NCBI GenBank assembly: GCA_945901665.1
Contig: CAMDLJ010000088.1
Coordinates: forward strand, 1 to 8,820
From: Bordetella parapertussis
GTDB lineage: Bacteria; Pseudomonadota; Gammaproteobacteria; Burkholderiales; Burkholderiaceae
Length of the DNA stretch: 8,820 nt
Direction of reading: 5' to 3'
Part shown: in pieces, positions 1 to 6,016 of the stretch
Layout: each line of letters opens with the position of its first letter
Numbering within the stretch: position 1 is the stretch's first letter
The notes under the pieces: generated by a model
Database searches by the model: none
The model's input: only the letters and a program-made list of their open reading frames with translations
Told to the model about the DNA's origin: nothing
Translations under genes and position numbers: made by a program

Positions 1-66
1 GATGTTTATCCCGACTGCGATGCGGTCGGCGTGGAAATTTTTCGCGCCAAGCCTGGCGTGTTGTGA
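1..66 (+). CDS. C-terminal end of an upstream gene, probably FolB-like (partial)
   Basis: Reading frame 1 is open from the window edge to a TGA at 64-66 and gives 21 residues ending GVEIFRAKPGVL. The codons blend with the neighbouring folB, and only 9 bases separate this stop from the folB ATG, so the two genes are very probably co-transcribed. The tail (DVYPDCDAVGVEIFR) lines up with the tail of the next gene (AIFDDCEVAIHME): both have an aromatic residue, then x-D-C, then a beta-strand. It also resembles the usual FolB ending in which the catalytic lysine region is followed by a VGVEI-type strand. I infer a second dihydroneopterin-aldolase-like protein, but 21 residues are too few to be sure. 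Another pterin-pathway protein is possible. Confidence 0.5.
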   Translation, partial: DVYPDCDAVGVEIFRAKPGVL

Positions 67-75
67 GGCACTGAC

Positions 76-444
76 ATGGCCAGCAAAGGCACCCAAACCC
101 TGAGCCTGACCGGGCTGCGCTTTGACGCCAACTTGGGGATATTGCCGCAAGAGCAGCATGCGCCCCAACCCATCCAAGTCGACGCCGAACTCAACCTGGG
201 CTCGCAACCGCTGATGCCCAGCGACGACGACATCACCCATGTGCTGGACTACCGCAAGGTGCGCAGCATCATCATTGCCGAATGCACGGCCGAGCATGTC
301 AACTTGCTCGAGAGCTTGATCGGCAAGCTGGCGTCGCGCCTGATGGGTTTGCCCGGTGTGCTGGGGGTGCGGGTCAAGATCGCCAAACTGGCGATCTTTG
401 ACGACTGCGAGGTCGCCATCCACATGGAAACCGGGCAGTGGTGA
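76..444 (+). CDS. folB: Dihydroneopterin aldolase (FolB)
   Basis: A 122-residue protein, the normal size for FolB. This cytoplasmic enzyme of tetrahydrofolate synthesis cleaves 7,8-dihydroneopterin to 6-hydroxymethyl-dihydropterin and glycolaldehyde, and usually also epimerises the substrate. Visible family marks are the N-terminal strand LTGLRFDANLGILPQEQ (E26 fits the conserved Glu), the VLDYRKV block (D58-Y59, pterin-site Tyr), the VNLLESL block (E79, pterin-binding Glu) and VRVKIAKLAIF, where K104 matches the catalytic lysine. That lysine is normally followed by Pro (KP); here it is KL, a mild departure. The ATG at 76 follows GAGG, which overlaps the upstream stop codon, as expected for translational coupling. 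The gene faces the oxygenase beta gene tail to tail and is functionally unrelated to the catabolic cluster, so the cluster probably begins just after it. Confidence 0.88.
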   Translation: MASKGTQTLSLTGLRFDANLGILPQEQHAPQPIQVDAELNLGSQPLMPSDDDITHVLDYRKVRSIIIAECTAEHVNLLESLIGKLASRLMGLPGVLGVRVKIAKLAIFDDCEVAIHMETGQW

Positions 445-523
445 AGCGCTGAGCCAGGCCAGCACCCGCTGACCTGTACGAGCCGCACAGCGCCTTGGCT
501 TTGCCCATGCACCTCTAAATTTT

Positions 524-533
524 CAAGCGCTTG
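524..533. repeat. Perfect 10-base palindrome between folB and the oxygenase operon
   Basis: CAAGCGCTTG is its own reverse complement and sits in the 98-base convergent gap (445-542), next to a short AT-rich run (AAATTTT). It has no spacer to form a good hairpin loop and no strong T-tract, so it is not a convincing intrinsic terminator. It may be a remnant of a dispersed intergenic repeat, or chance. Nothing else is visible in this gap. Confidence 0.25.
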
Positions 534-542
534 TCAACGGCA

Positions 543-1178
543 TCACACCCAGGCTTGGATCACGTAGTCATAAGCGCCTTGGGCGTTGGCCATGTCAACC
601 CGCTGCAACTTGATCTTCCAGTCGCTGCCCACGCGCACCAAGCTGTGGCGGTAACTGCCCGCAAAGTGGCGCACGTTGTCGCGGCGCAGCTCCAGCATGT
701 GAAAGCGTGAATAAACTTCCAGCGCGTCTTTTTCCACGTGCTCAATCATCACATTGCCCACGATGTGGTTGGTCGACCAATTGGCCGCTTGCGACCAGGC
801 ATTGGGGTGTTGCAAGCGACCCATGCGCACCTCCATGAGCAGCGGGTCCTCGGCAAAGATCGATGCTTGGCTGGCCCAGTCGGTTTGATCGGGGTTGGAC
901 GGCATCCAATACACCCCGTCATCGCTGAACAAGGCGATCCAATCGGCCCAGCACTTGGCGTCGAGCATGGCGGCCTGGCGAAACAACAGCGTTTGCACCT
1001 GGTGCATCAGCGCGGGATCGACATGGGCTGCGGTTTGCGGCACATAGCCTTGCGCGGGCACGCGGGCGCGGCCCATGTGGTCGGGGGCGATCGATTCGGC
1101 ACCCGTCATGGAATGCACCGCCTCGATGATGACGCCGCTGCCCAAGGCTTGCTGGGTGGTGATGTTGGTTTGGCTCAT
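543..1178 (-). CDS. Aromatic-ring-hydroxylating dioxygenase, beta (small) subunit
   Basis: A 211-residue protein of the ring-hydroxylating dioxygenase beta family (SnoaL/NTF2-like fold). In the alpha3beta3 hexamer this subunit is structural and may tune substrate range; it carries no metal centre. The family core starts near residue 60: VQTLLFRQAAMLDAKCWADW, then LFSDDGVYWMP (residues 83-93), STNHIVGNVMI (135-145) and YSRFHMLELRR (156-166). The C-terminus WKIKLQRVDMANAQ...YDYVIQAWV is typical. About 57 residues precede the core, more than in usual family members. The ATG at 1178 is nevertheless supported by an AGGGAG ribosome site at 1187-1192, spaced 8 bases and overlapping the stop of the alpha gene, which indicates coupled translation. 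It is second in a two-gene operon with the alpha subunit and its 3' end faces folB. Substrate is not predictable. Confidence 0.88.
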   Translation of the reverse strand: MSQTNITTQQALGSGVIIEAVHSMTGAESIAPDHMGRARVPAQGYVPQTAAHVDPALMHQVQTLLFRQAAMLDAKCWADWIALFSDDGVYWMPSNPDQTDWASQASIFAEDPLLMEVRMGRLQHPNAWSQAANWSTNHIVGNVMIEHVEKDALEVYSRFHMLELRRDNVRHFAGSYRHSLVRVGSDWKIKLQRVDMANAQGAYDYVIQAWV

Positions 1179-1186
1179 GTGCTGTG

Positions 1187-1192
1187 CTCCCT
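1187..1192 (-). promoter_or_regulatory. Ribosome binding site of the beta subunit, overlapping the alpha stop
   Basis: On the minus strand AGGGAG lies 8 bases before the ATG at 1178. Its first A is the last base of the alpha-subunit TGA (1194-1192). This supports the full-length beta start and coupled synthesis of the two subunits in equal amounts. Confidence 0.6.
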
Positions 1193-2517
1193 CAAGCGAC
1201 GCTGACTGCGGGTTGGACCGCGGGACGGATATAGGCCTGCCAGGCTTTGAACTGGTTGCGCATCACGACCTCAGAGGTGCCGTTGTTGGAGTAGGCCACG
1301 CCGTTGGTCTCGGTGTCCCCGCCCATGTTGCGGTGAAAGCTGACCCATTCGCCGCCCTTGGACTGCAAGCCCCATTGGCCACGGGTCCAGTTTTCCAAAT
1401 CATCGGCATTGATCATGGTGGCCGGTGAATTGACCAAATTGAAGTACCACAGCGCGCGGCGATAAATCGCCTCGGGCGCACCCTTGAGCCTGAAGTGCCA
1501 AATCTCCGACAAGGTTTTGTCCGGCGCGATGGGGCGCAAACAACGCAATTGCTGCAAGGGCGACTGCACCGACAAGTAGGGGTAAATGAGCACGTGGTGA
1601 ATGCTGCGCGAGAGGTATTCCTCGGCTTTTTCTTCGCCATAGGCTTTCTTCAGCAAACCCTCGTATTCCACGGTGTCGGGGTCGGTCGGGCGCAAGCCCA
1701 TGTAGGCTTTCAAAATGCCATGGCCATAGGGGAAGTTGACGGTTTGCACCGAGTCCCACTGGTCAAAGCTGGAGGCAAAGGTCGACAGGTAATGGAAATA
1801 CAACGGGGCTGAGCCCTGGTTCTTTTTCACGCGCTCTTCAATGCGCCGCGCCGACACCCCCGTGGACTGGTGGGTGACCGACGGATGCAAAGCGTCCAAC
1901 TGGTTCTCCATGAAGAACTTCCAGTTGGAGTGCTGCACCACCCGGTGGCACACCGGCACCACCTCGACTTCGCCCACCGGTGAGCGGTCGCACATGTCGT
2001 CAAAGGCCACCTTGGCCTCGCCCAAAAATTCCAGCAGCGATGGGCCCTCTGCGCTCAAGCTGGCAAACACAAAACCGCGGTAGCTGTCGACCCGCGCGGC
2101 CGGCACCATGCTGGCTTGCGGGTCGTCGAGTTTCATTCGCGTGCCGTCATAGCCCTTGGCCAAGGGAATGGCCCGCACCTGGCCGTTGAGGTGAAAGCTC
2201 CAGGCGTGGTAGGGACACACAAAGCCCGAACCCGTGTTGCCGCTGTGCGTGCCGCACAACTGCACACCGCGGTGCGGGCAGCGGTTGTAAAGCACCCGGA
2301 TGGATTGATCGCGGTCGCGCACCATCACCATGGGCTGGCGGCCAATGTGCAGCGTGTGGTAGTCGCCCACCGCCTTGACCTGGGACTCGTGGCCACAGTA
2401 GACCCAGGTTTTTTCAAACATGTTCTCCATTTCCAGGTCAAACAGGGCCTGGTCGGTGTACACGCTGCGGTGCACGCGGTCGGGTTGGACCAAGTGGTCC
2501 AGGTCTAAAGCGGTCAT
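1192..2517 (-). CDS. Aromatic-ring-hydroxylating dioxygenase, alpha (large) subunit, Rieske type
   Basis: A 441-residue catalytic subunit of a Rieske non-haem-iron oxygenase, which uses O2 and electrons from a reductase or ferredoxin to hydroxylate an aromatic ring, commonly giving a cis-dihydrodiol. The Rieske 2Fe-2S domain is near residues 35-150 with ligands C80, H82, C101 and H104 (CPH...CPYHAW). The catalytic iron site is NWKFFMENQLDALHPSVTH (198-216): bridging D208, ligands H211 and H216, with the third carboxylate ligand probably D372 or D373 in INADDLENW. H82 and C101 are separated by 18 residues, slightly longer than the usual 15-17. The frame stays open 22 codons upstream to 2583, but that extension is unlike the family, and the ATG at 2517 has a CGGAG ribosome site. 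It resembles the benzoate/salicylate/terephthalate oxygenase group. Adjacent genes are the beta subunit and a divergent LysR regulator. No redox partner genes are in the window. Confidence 0.93.
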   Translation of the reverse strand: MTALDLDHLVQPDRVHRSVYTDQALFDLEMENMFEKTWVYCGHESQVKAVGDYHTLHIGRQPMVMVRDRDQSIRVLYNRCPHRGVQLCGTHSGNTGSGFVCPYHAWSFHLNGQVRAIPLAKGYDGTRMKLDDPQASMVPAARVDSYRGFVFASLSAEGPSLLEFLGEAKVAFDDMCDRSPVGEVEVVPVCHRVVQHSNWKFFMENQLDALHPSVTHQSTGVSARRIEERVKKNQGSAPLYFHYLSTFASSFDQWDSVQTVNFPYGHGILKAYMGLRPTDPDTVEYEGLLKKAYGEEKAEEYLSRSIHHVLIYPYLSVQSPLQQLRCLRPIAPDKTLSEIWHFRLKGAPEAIYRRALWYFNLVNSPATMINADDLENWTRGQWGLQSKGGEWVSFHRNMGGDTETNGVAYSNNGTSEVVMRNQFKAWQAYIRPAVQPAVSVA

Positions 2518-2619
2518 GGCATCTCCGAAAAGAAGGCAAGGTTTAAAAGCAATCGCAAAGGTAGCAAAGCCAGCGCGCAGCACCTACAACTTTCCATGCT
2601 TTTTACATTACCATTGGTT
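2518..2619. promoter_or_regulatory. Divergent promoter region between oxygenase operon and lysR
   Basis: The 102-base gap between the divergent starts must hold both promoters. No clear sigma-70 boxes stand out. An AT-rich TTTAAA (2542-2547) could serve as a weak -10 for the oxygenase operon, with no matching good -35, which fits a promoter needing an activator. A direct repeat GCAAAG-gta-GCAAAG lies at 2555-2569. The best operator candidate overlaps the right end of this region. Confidence 0.5.
2523..2527 (-). promoter_or_regulatory. Ribosome binding site fixing the alpha-subunit start
   Basis: CGGAG on the minus strand lies 5 bases before the ATG at 2517. The upstream in-frame start at 2583 falls in the divergent promoter region and would add 22 residues not expected in the family, so 2517 is preferred. 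Confidence 0.6.
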
Positions 2620-2621
2620 AT
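2607..2621. promoter_or_regulatory. Candidate LysR-type recognition site (T-N11-A dyad)
   Basis: ATTACCATTGGTTAT is a 15-base interrupted dyad: AT-ACC and GGT-AT arms pair at 5 of 6 positions around ATT, and T2608-N11-A2620 fits the LysR-family consensus. It overlaps the ATG at 2620 and lies about 90-105 bases before the oxygenase alpha start. That is the classic arrangement in which a LysR protein activates a divergent operon and represses itself. A second ATTACC half-site lies at 2624-2629. The call rests on pattern only. Confidence 0.42.
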
Positions 2622-3525
2622 GGATTACCGAAAAGTGCAGTTTTTCCTCACCGCCGTGCGCTGCGGCAGCCTGACCGAGGCGGCAGCAGAGTTGGAGGTG
2701 TCGCAACCCGCCCTGTCCAAAAGCATCAAGGCCTTGGAGAAATCGCTGGGTGTGCCTTTGCTCGAACGCGGCCGCTTTGGTGTCAGCCCCACCGCTTACG
2801 GACAAGCTTTGATGCAGCATGGTCAAGTGGTCGAGGCCGAGTTGCGCCACGCCCTGGGGGAGATCGAAGCCCTCAAAGGCTCGCAGCGCGGCCATGTGAT
2901 TGTGGGCTGCGGCCCCACCGAGGCCAACCGCTTATTGCCCCAGGCTTTGATGGCTTGGCAACAAAGCCACCCCGAACTCAAGGTGACGGTTTTGTATGGC
3001 CTCAACGAGTCGCTCATGCCCTGGGTCAAGCAAGGCGAGGTCGATTTCGCCTTGTCATCGGTGCCGGCACGCGCCAGCGATGCCGACTTGGTGCACGAAA
3101 CCTTGTTCACCGAAACCGCGGTGGTGGTGGCCCGTGCCAACCACCCATTGGCTCGGCGGCGCCAAGTGGCAGCCAACGAGTTGACCCACCAAACCTGGAT
3201 ATTGCCGCGCCAGCGTGAGCTCGAACGCTTGGCGTTTGACGATTTTTTCCTGGCCCACGAACTCACCCCGCCCAGCGCGCAGATTGAAACCACCTCCACC
3301 GCCTTGATGAAGGCCCTGGTGATGCAAAGCGATGCCTTGACCTTCATCCCCCAAGAGTTGATTCACTGGGAAGCGCAAGCCGGCCAGCTCATGGCCTTGC
3401 CAGTGGTCGGGACCGATTGGGCCCGTCGGGTGGGCATCACCCGACGGCGCAGTGGTTCGCGCAGTGCGGCTTGCCTGAGCTTGCAAGCGAGTTTGAAAGA
3501 AGTGGCGCAACGCCACTTTGCTTGA
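2620..3525 (+). CDS. LysR-type transcriptional regulator
   Basis: A 301-residue protein of normal LysR-family length. Residues 1-60 form the winged helix-turn-helix: MDYRKVQFFLTAVRCGSLTE, then AAAELEVSQPALSKSIKALE and LGVPLLERG. The effector-binding domain (periplasmic-binding-protein type 2 fold) follows from about residue 85 (GHVIVGCGPTEANRLLP) to the end. The ATG at 2620 is chosen because family members start a few residues before the Q/YFF block. An ATG at 2596 would add MLFTLPLV; neither start has a clear ribosome site, so both remain possible. It is transcribed away from the oxygenase operon across a short divergent promoter, so it most likely controls that operon in response to the aromatic substrate or an intermediate, and possibly itself. 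Whether it also controls the convergent transporter operon is unknown. Confidence 0.92.
   Translation: MDYRKVQFFLTAVRCGSLTEAAAELEVSQPALSKSIKALEKSLGVPLLERGRFGVSPTAYGQALMQHGQVVEAELRHALGEIEALKGSQRGHVIVGCGPTEANRLLPQALMAWQQSHPELKVTVLYGLNESLMPWVKQGEVDFALSSVPARASDADLVHETLFTETAVVVARANHPLARRRQVAANELTHQTWILPRQRELERLAFDDFFLAHELTPPSAQIETTSTALMKALVMQSDALTFIPQELIHWEAQAGQLMALPVVGTDWARRVGITRRRSGSRSAACLSLQASLKEVAQRHFA
3500..3522. terminator. Terminator-like hairpin at the 3' end of lysR, possibly bidirectional
   Basis: AAGTGGCG-CAA-CGCCACTT is a perfect 8-pair stem with a 3-base loop covering the last codons of lysR, followed on the plus strand by TTGCTT (the stem's last T included, TTTGCTT). On the minus strand the hairpin is followed by CTTTC, a weak U-rich run, so it could also stop transcripts leaving livF. 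The U-tracts are short, so termination may be partial. Confidence 0.45.
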
Positions 3526-3566
3526 AGCGCAGCCCAGGCTGATTCCGTACCGGGGGCTGGCCCGTG

Positions 3567-3580
3567 GGCGCATCAGCGCC
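3567..3580. other. Short hairpin between lysR and livF
   Basis: GGCGC-ATCA-GCGCC forms a 5-pair stem with a 4-base loop, just after the livF stop in the 58-base convergent gap. It has no T-tract in either direction, so it is at best an RNA 3'-end stabilising structure and may be chance. Confidence 0.25.
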
Positions 3581-3583
3581 GCG

Positions 3584-4297
3584 TCACACGCCCAGATAAC
3601 GGTGCCACAGGCCGCGGTCTTGATCGAGCTCCGCCGATGTGCCTTGCCAGGCCACGCTGCCGCGCTCCAAAATCAAATGTCGATCGGCAATTTGCACCAA
3701 ACGGTTGACGTATTTGTCCACCACCACCAGGGTCTGCCCGGCTTGGCGCAAGCGGGTGAGGCATTGCCAAATTTCTTCGCGGATGAGCGGTGCCAAGCCT
3801 TCAGTGGCCTCGTCCAAGATCAACAACTTGGGGTTGGTGACCAGTGCACGGCCAATCGCCAGCATTTGCTGCTCACCGCCCGAGAGTTGGTTGCCCATGT
3901 TCTTTTTGCGTTCGGCCAAGCGGGGGAACAAGGCATACACCGATTCGGGCGTCCACGGCTGCGCCGCCCCATTGCGCCGTGCGGCAAAAGCGGTCAAGTG
4001 CTCGTCCACGCTCAAGTTGGGAAACACCTGCCGGCCTTCAGGCACCACGGCCAGCCCCAAACGGGCAATCCGGTCGCTGCTGTGGCCGGTGATCTCTGCG
4101 CCCTCAAAACGAACGCTGCCCGCTTGCGGGCTTTTCACCCCCAACAAGCTGCGGATCAAGGTGGTTTTGCCCATGCCGTTGCGCCCCAGCAAGCCCATGA
4201 CCTCACCGGCACGGATTTCAAAATCAATGCCAAACAACACCTGGCTGGCACCGTAAGCGGCGCGCAAACCTTGGGCCTGCAGTAAAACCGCACTCAT
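3584..4297 (-). CDS. livF: HAAT-family ABC transporter ATP-binding protein, LivF type
   Basis: A 237-residue cytoplasmic ATPase that pairs with LivG to power import through LivHM. Walker A is GRNGMGKT (38-45), the Q-loop region is VPEGRQVFPNLSV (85-97), the signature is LSGGEQQ (138-144) and Walker B is LLILDEATEGLAP (158-170). After Walker B the switch region reads VVVDKYVNRL with D194-K195, where common LivF proteins have VEQN and classical ABC ATPases have a histidine (VEHD in the partner LivG). LivF proteins generally lack the His, but the DK form looks like a distinct subgroup. The ATG at 4297 shares four bases with the livG stop (ATGA) and has a GAGGAG site at 4306-4311. It is the last gene of the transporter operon. 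The gene symbol denotes family; leucine as substrate is not implied. Confidence 0.93.
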   Translation of the reverse strand: MSAVLLQAQGLRAAYGASQVLFGIDFEIRAGEVMGLLGRNGMGKTTLIRSLLGVKSPQAGSVRFEGAEITGHSSDRIARLGLAVVPEGRQVFPNLSVDEHLTAFAARRNGAAQPWTPESVYALFPRLAERKKNMGNQLSGGEQQMLAIGRALVTNPKLLILDEATEGLAPLIREEIWQCLTRLRQAGQTLVVVDKYVNRLVQIADRHLILERGSVAWQGTSAELDQDRGLWHRYLGV

Positions 4298-5049
4298 GCG
4301 CTGTGCTCCTCGCCCAAATAAGCAGCAATCACCATCGGGTCGCTGCGAATGGCCTGGGGCTCACCACAGGCGATCACCGCACCATTGACCATCACGGAGA
4401 TGCGATCGGCCAGGCGAAACACCGCGTCCATGTCGTGCTCGACCAACAAAATGGCCACGCGGTTCTTCAAGCCGGCGATCAAATCGACAATGCGCTGAGA
4501 CTCTTCAGGGCCTGTACCTGCCATCGGCTCGTCAAGCAACAGCAGCTTGGGCGCGGTGGCCATGGCCAACCCCACCTCCAGCACGCGCTGCTCACCGTGC
4601 GACAAATTTTGCGCCAGTTCGTCGGCACGCTCGGCCAACCCAATGTCTTTTAAGATGGCCTGGGCTTCATCGTGCAGCGCTTGCTCAGCCGCCACTGGGC
4701 GCCAAAAAGAGTAGGGGTTGCCCGTGCGTGCTTGCACCGCCAAGGCCACGTTGTCGAGCACGGTGAAGGACTTGAACAAGCGGGTGATTTGAAACGAACG
4801 CACCATGCCCAATCGCACCCGCTGATGGGCGCTCAAAGCACTGATGCTTTGATTCATGAAAACCACTTCGCCCGAATCGCTGGCGAGCAAACCCGAGAGT
4901 TGCGCCACCAAACTGGTTTTGCCAGCCCCATTGGGGCCAATCAAGGCGTGGATTTCGCCCGCGCGCACATCCAAGCTGACATGGTCGGTGGCACACAAAG
5001 CACCAAAATACTTGACCAAGGATTTGACTTGCAACACCGTCTCAGCCAT
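4294..5049 (-). CDS. livG: HAAT-family ABC transporter ATP-binding protein, LivG type
   Basis: A 251-residue cytoplasmic ATPase, the LivG partner of LivF. Walker A is GPNGAGKT (38-45), the Q-loop region is RSFQITRLF (84-92), the signature is LSHGEQR (149-155) with His in place of the usual second Gly-side Ser/Gly, a variant common in LivG, Walker B is LLLLDEPMAG (169-178) and the switch histidine is H205 in LLVEHDMD. The ATPase pair thus has one conventional and one degenerate switch. The frame runs upstream to a GTG at 5067, but the ATG at 5049 is chosen: it has AAGGGGG at 5056-5062 and gives the family N-terminus ETVLQVKSLVKYFG. It overlaps the end of livM by 8 bases and livF by 4, so translation is coupled through the operon. 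Confidence 0.94.
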   Translation of the reverse strand: MAETVLQVKSLVKYFGALCATDHVSLDVRAGEIHALIGPNGAGKTSLVAQLSGLLASDSGEVVFMNQSISALSAHQRVRLGMVRSFQITRLFKSFTVLDNVALAVQARTGNPYSFWRPVAAEQALHDEAQAILKDIGLAERADELAQNLSHGEQRVLEVGLAMATAPKLLLLDEPMAGTGPEESQRIVDLIAGLKNRVAILLVEHDMDAVFRLADRISVMVNGAVIACGEPQAIRSDPMVIAAYLGEEHSA

Positions 5050-6016
5050 GCGGTACCCCCTTGGCACGGCGTTGGAACAAACCCGCCAAGCCTTTGGGTG
5101 CCATCAGCACCACGGCCAGCAAAATCCAACCCACGTAAAACTGCCAGTGAACGGTGTATTCGGCAAACACATCCTCCAGCGTCAACAGCAACAATGCGCC
5201 CCACAGGCCACCGGCCAAGGTACCCACGCCGCCCAAAATGACCATCACCATCAGCACGCCCGATTGCGTCCAGTGCATCAAATTGGGGTTGACATAGTTT
5301 TGCTGATTGACCATCAGAGCGCCCGACAAACCCCCAATGGCACCGGCAAGCACAAACAAAACCATTTGGTAGCGGTACACCGCAAAGCCCAGCGCCTCGG
5401 TGCGCACATCGTCATCGCGCTGGGCCAACACCACACGGCCAAAGCGCGAATGCATCAAGCGGTGCATGAACCACAGGCTGAGCACCAAGCACAGCAACAC
5501 CAGGTAGTAAAAAGCCAAGTCATTTTTCAGGTTGATGCCAAAACCAAAGTCGGAGCGCATGCGAATGTTCAGGCCCTCATCGCCCCCATAGGCTTTGACC
5601 GAGTTGACCAAGTAGTAAACCATTTGTGCAAACGCGAGGGTGATCATGATGAAGTACACACCCCGGGTGCGCAGCGAAATGGCCCCGATCAAGGCCGCAA
5701 AAATGGCCGACACCAACATGGCCGCAGGGAAACCAATCCAACCACTGGGCACGCCCTCGGTGATCAAGATACCCACGGTGTAGGCGCCGATGCCGACAAA
5801 TGCCGCATGGCCAAATGACACCAAGCCGCCGTAGCCCAAAATCAAGTTGAGACTGCAAGCGGCCAGGCCGTAAATCATCATGCGACTGAGCATGGACAAA
5901 TAAAAATTTTGTCCTTGTGCTTGCATCAGCCAACCCAAACCCACCGCCAATGCAATGAGCACATACCAAGCCCAGGCGGGGGTGGAGCGGGTCGACGACA
6001 TGGTGTTGGCGCTCAT
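5042..6016 (-). CDS. livM: HAAT-family ABC transporter permease, LivM type
   Basis: A 324-residue inner-membrane protein that forms the translocation channel with LivH. Hydrophobic segments are visible at about 15-31, 37-61, 65-86, 95-114, 118-138, 168-186, 215-235, 250-285 and 290-310. Family marks are NLILGYGGLVSFGHAAFVGIG (57-77), LRTRGVYFIMITLAFAQM (115-132), and the cytoplasmic coupling loop GRVVLAQRDDDVRTEALG (193-210) that contacts the ATPases. The open frame extends 104 codons upstream, but this overlaps livH, is rich in Arg, Gly, His and Cys, and does not look like protein; the ATG at 6016 is used. It shares four bases with the livH stop (ATGA) and has no good ribosome site of its own, so it depends on translation of livH. 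An alternative ATG lies at 6001. Confidence 0.93.
   Translation of the reverse strand: MSANTMSSTRSTPAWAWYVLIALAVGLGWLMQAQGQNFYLSMLSRMMIYGLAACSLNLILGYGGLVSFGHAAFVGIGAYTVGILITEGVPSGWIGFPAAMLVSAIFAALIGAISLRTRGVYFIMITLAFAQMVYYLVNSVKAYGGDEGLNIRMRSDFGFGINLKNDLAFYYLVLLCLVLSLWFMHRLMHSRFGRVVLAQRDDDVRTEALGFAVYRYQMVLFVLAGAIGGLSGALMVNQQNYVNPNLMHWTQSGVLMVMVILGGVGTLAGGLWGALLLLTLEDVFAEYTVHWQFYVGWILLAVVLMAPKGLAGLFQRRAKGVPHG
5056..5062 (-). promoter_or_regulatory. Ribosome binding site fixing the livG start
   Basis: AAGGGGG on the minus strand lies 6 bases before the ATG at 5049, inside the livM coding end. It decides the start against an in-frame GTG at 5067 that lacks a suitable site. Confidence 0.55.

Noticed and set aside
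738..1205. A 155-codon plus-strand open frame antisense to the beta subunit
   Set aside because: Shadow of the beta gene; no motif and no ribosome site noticed.
2518..2583. 22-residue extension of the oxygenase alpha subunit that could be taken for a signal or membrane segment
   Set aside because: It occupies the divergent promoter region, and the ATG at 2517 has its own ribosome site and gives the family N-terminus.
3518..4285. A 255-codon plus-strand open frame antisense to livF
   Set aside because: Opposite a complete ABC ATPase with all motifs; composition is unlike a real protein and it would overlap the end of lysR.
4856..5818. A 320-codon open frame on the plus strand antisense to livM/livG
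   Set aside because: It lies opposite two well-supported genes, is very rich in His and Gln, and shows no domain. Such frames arise from codon bias in the true genes.
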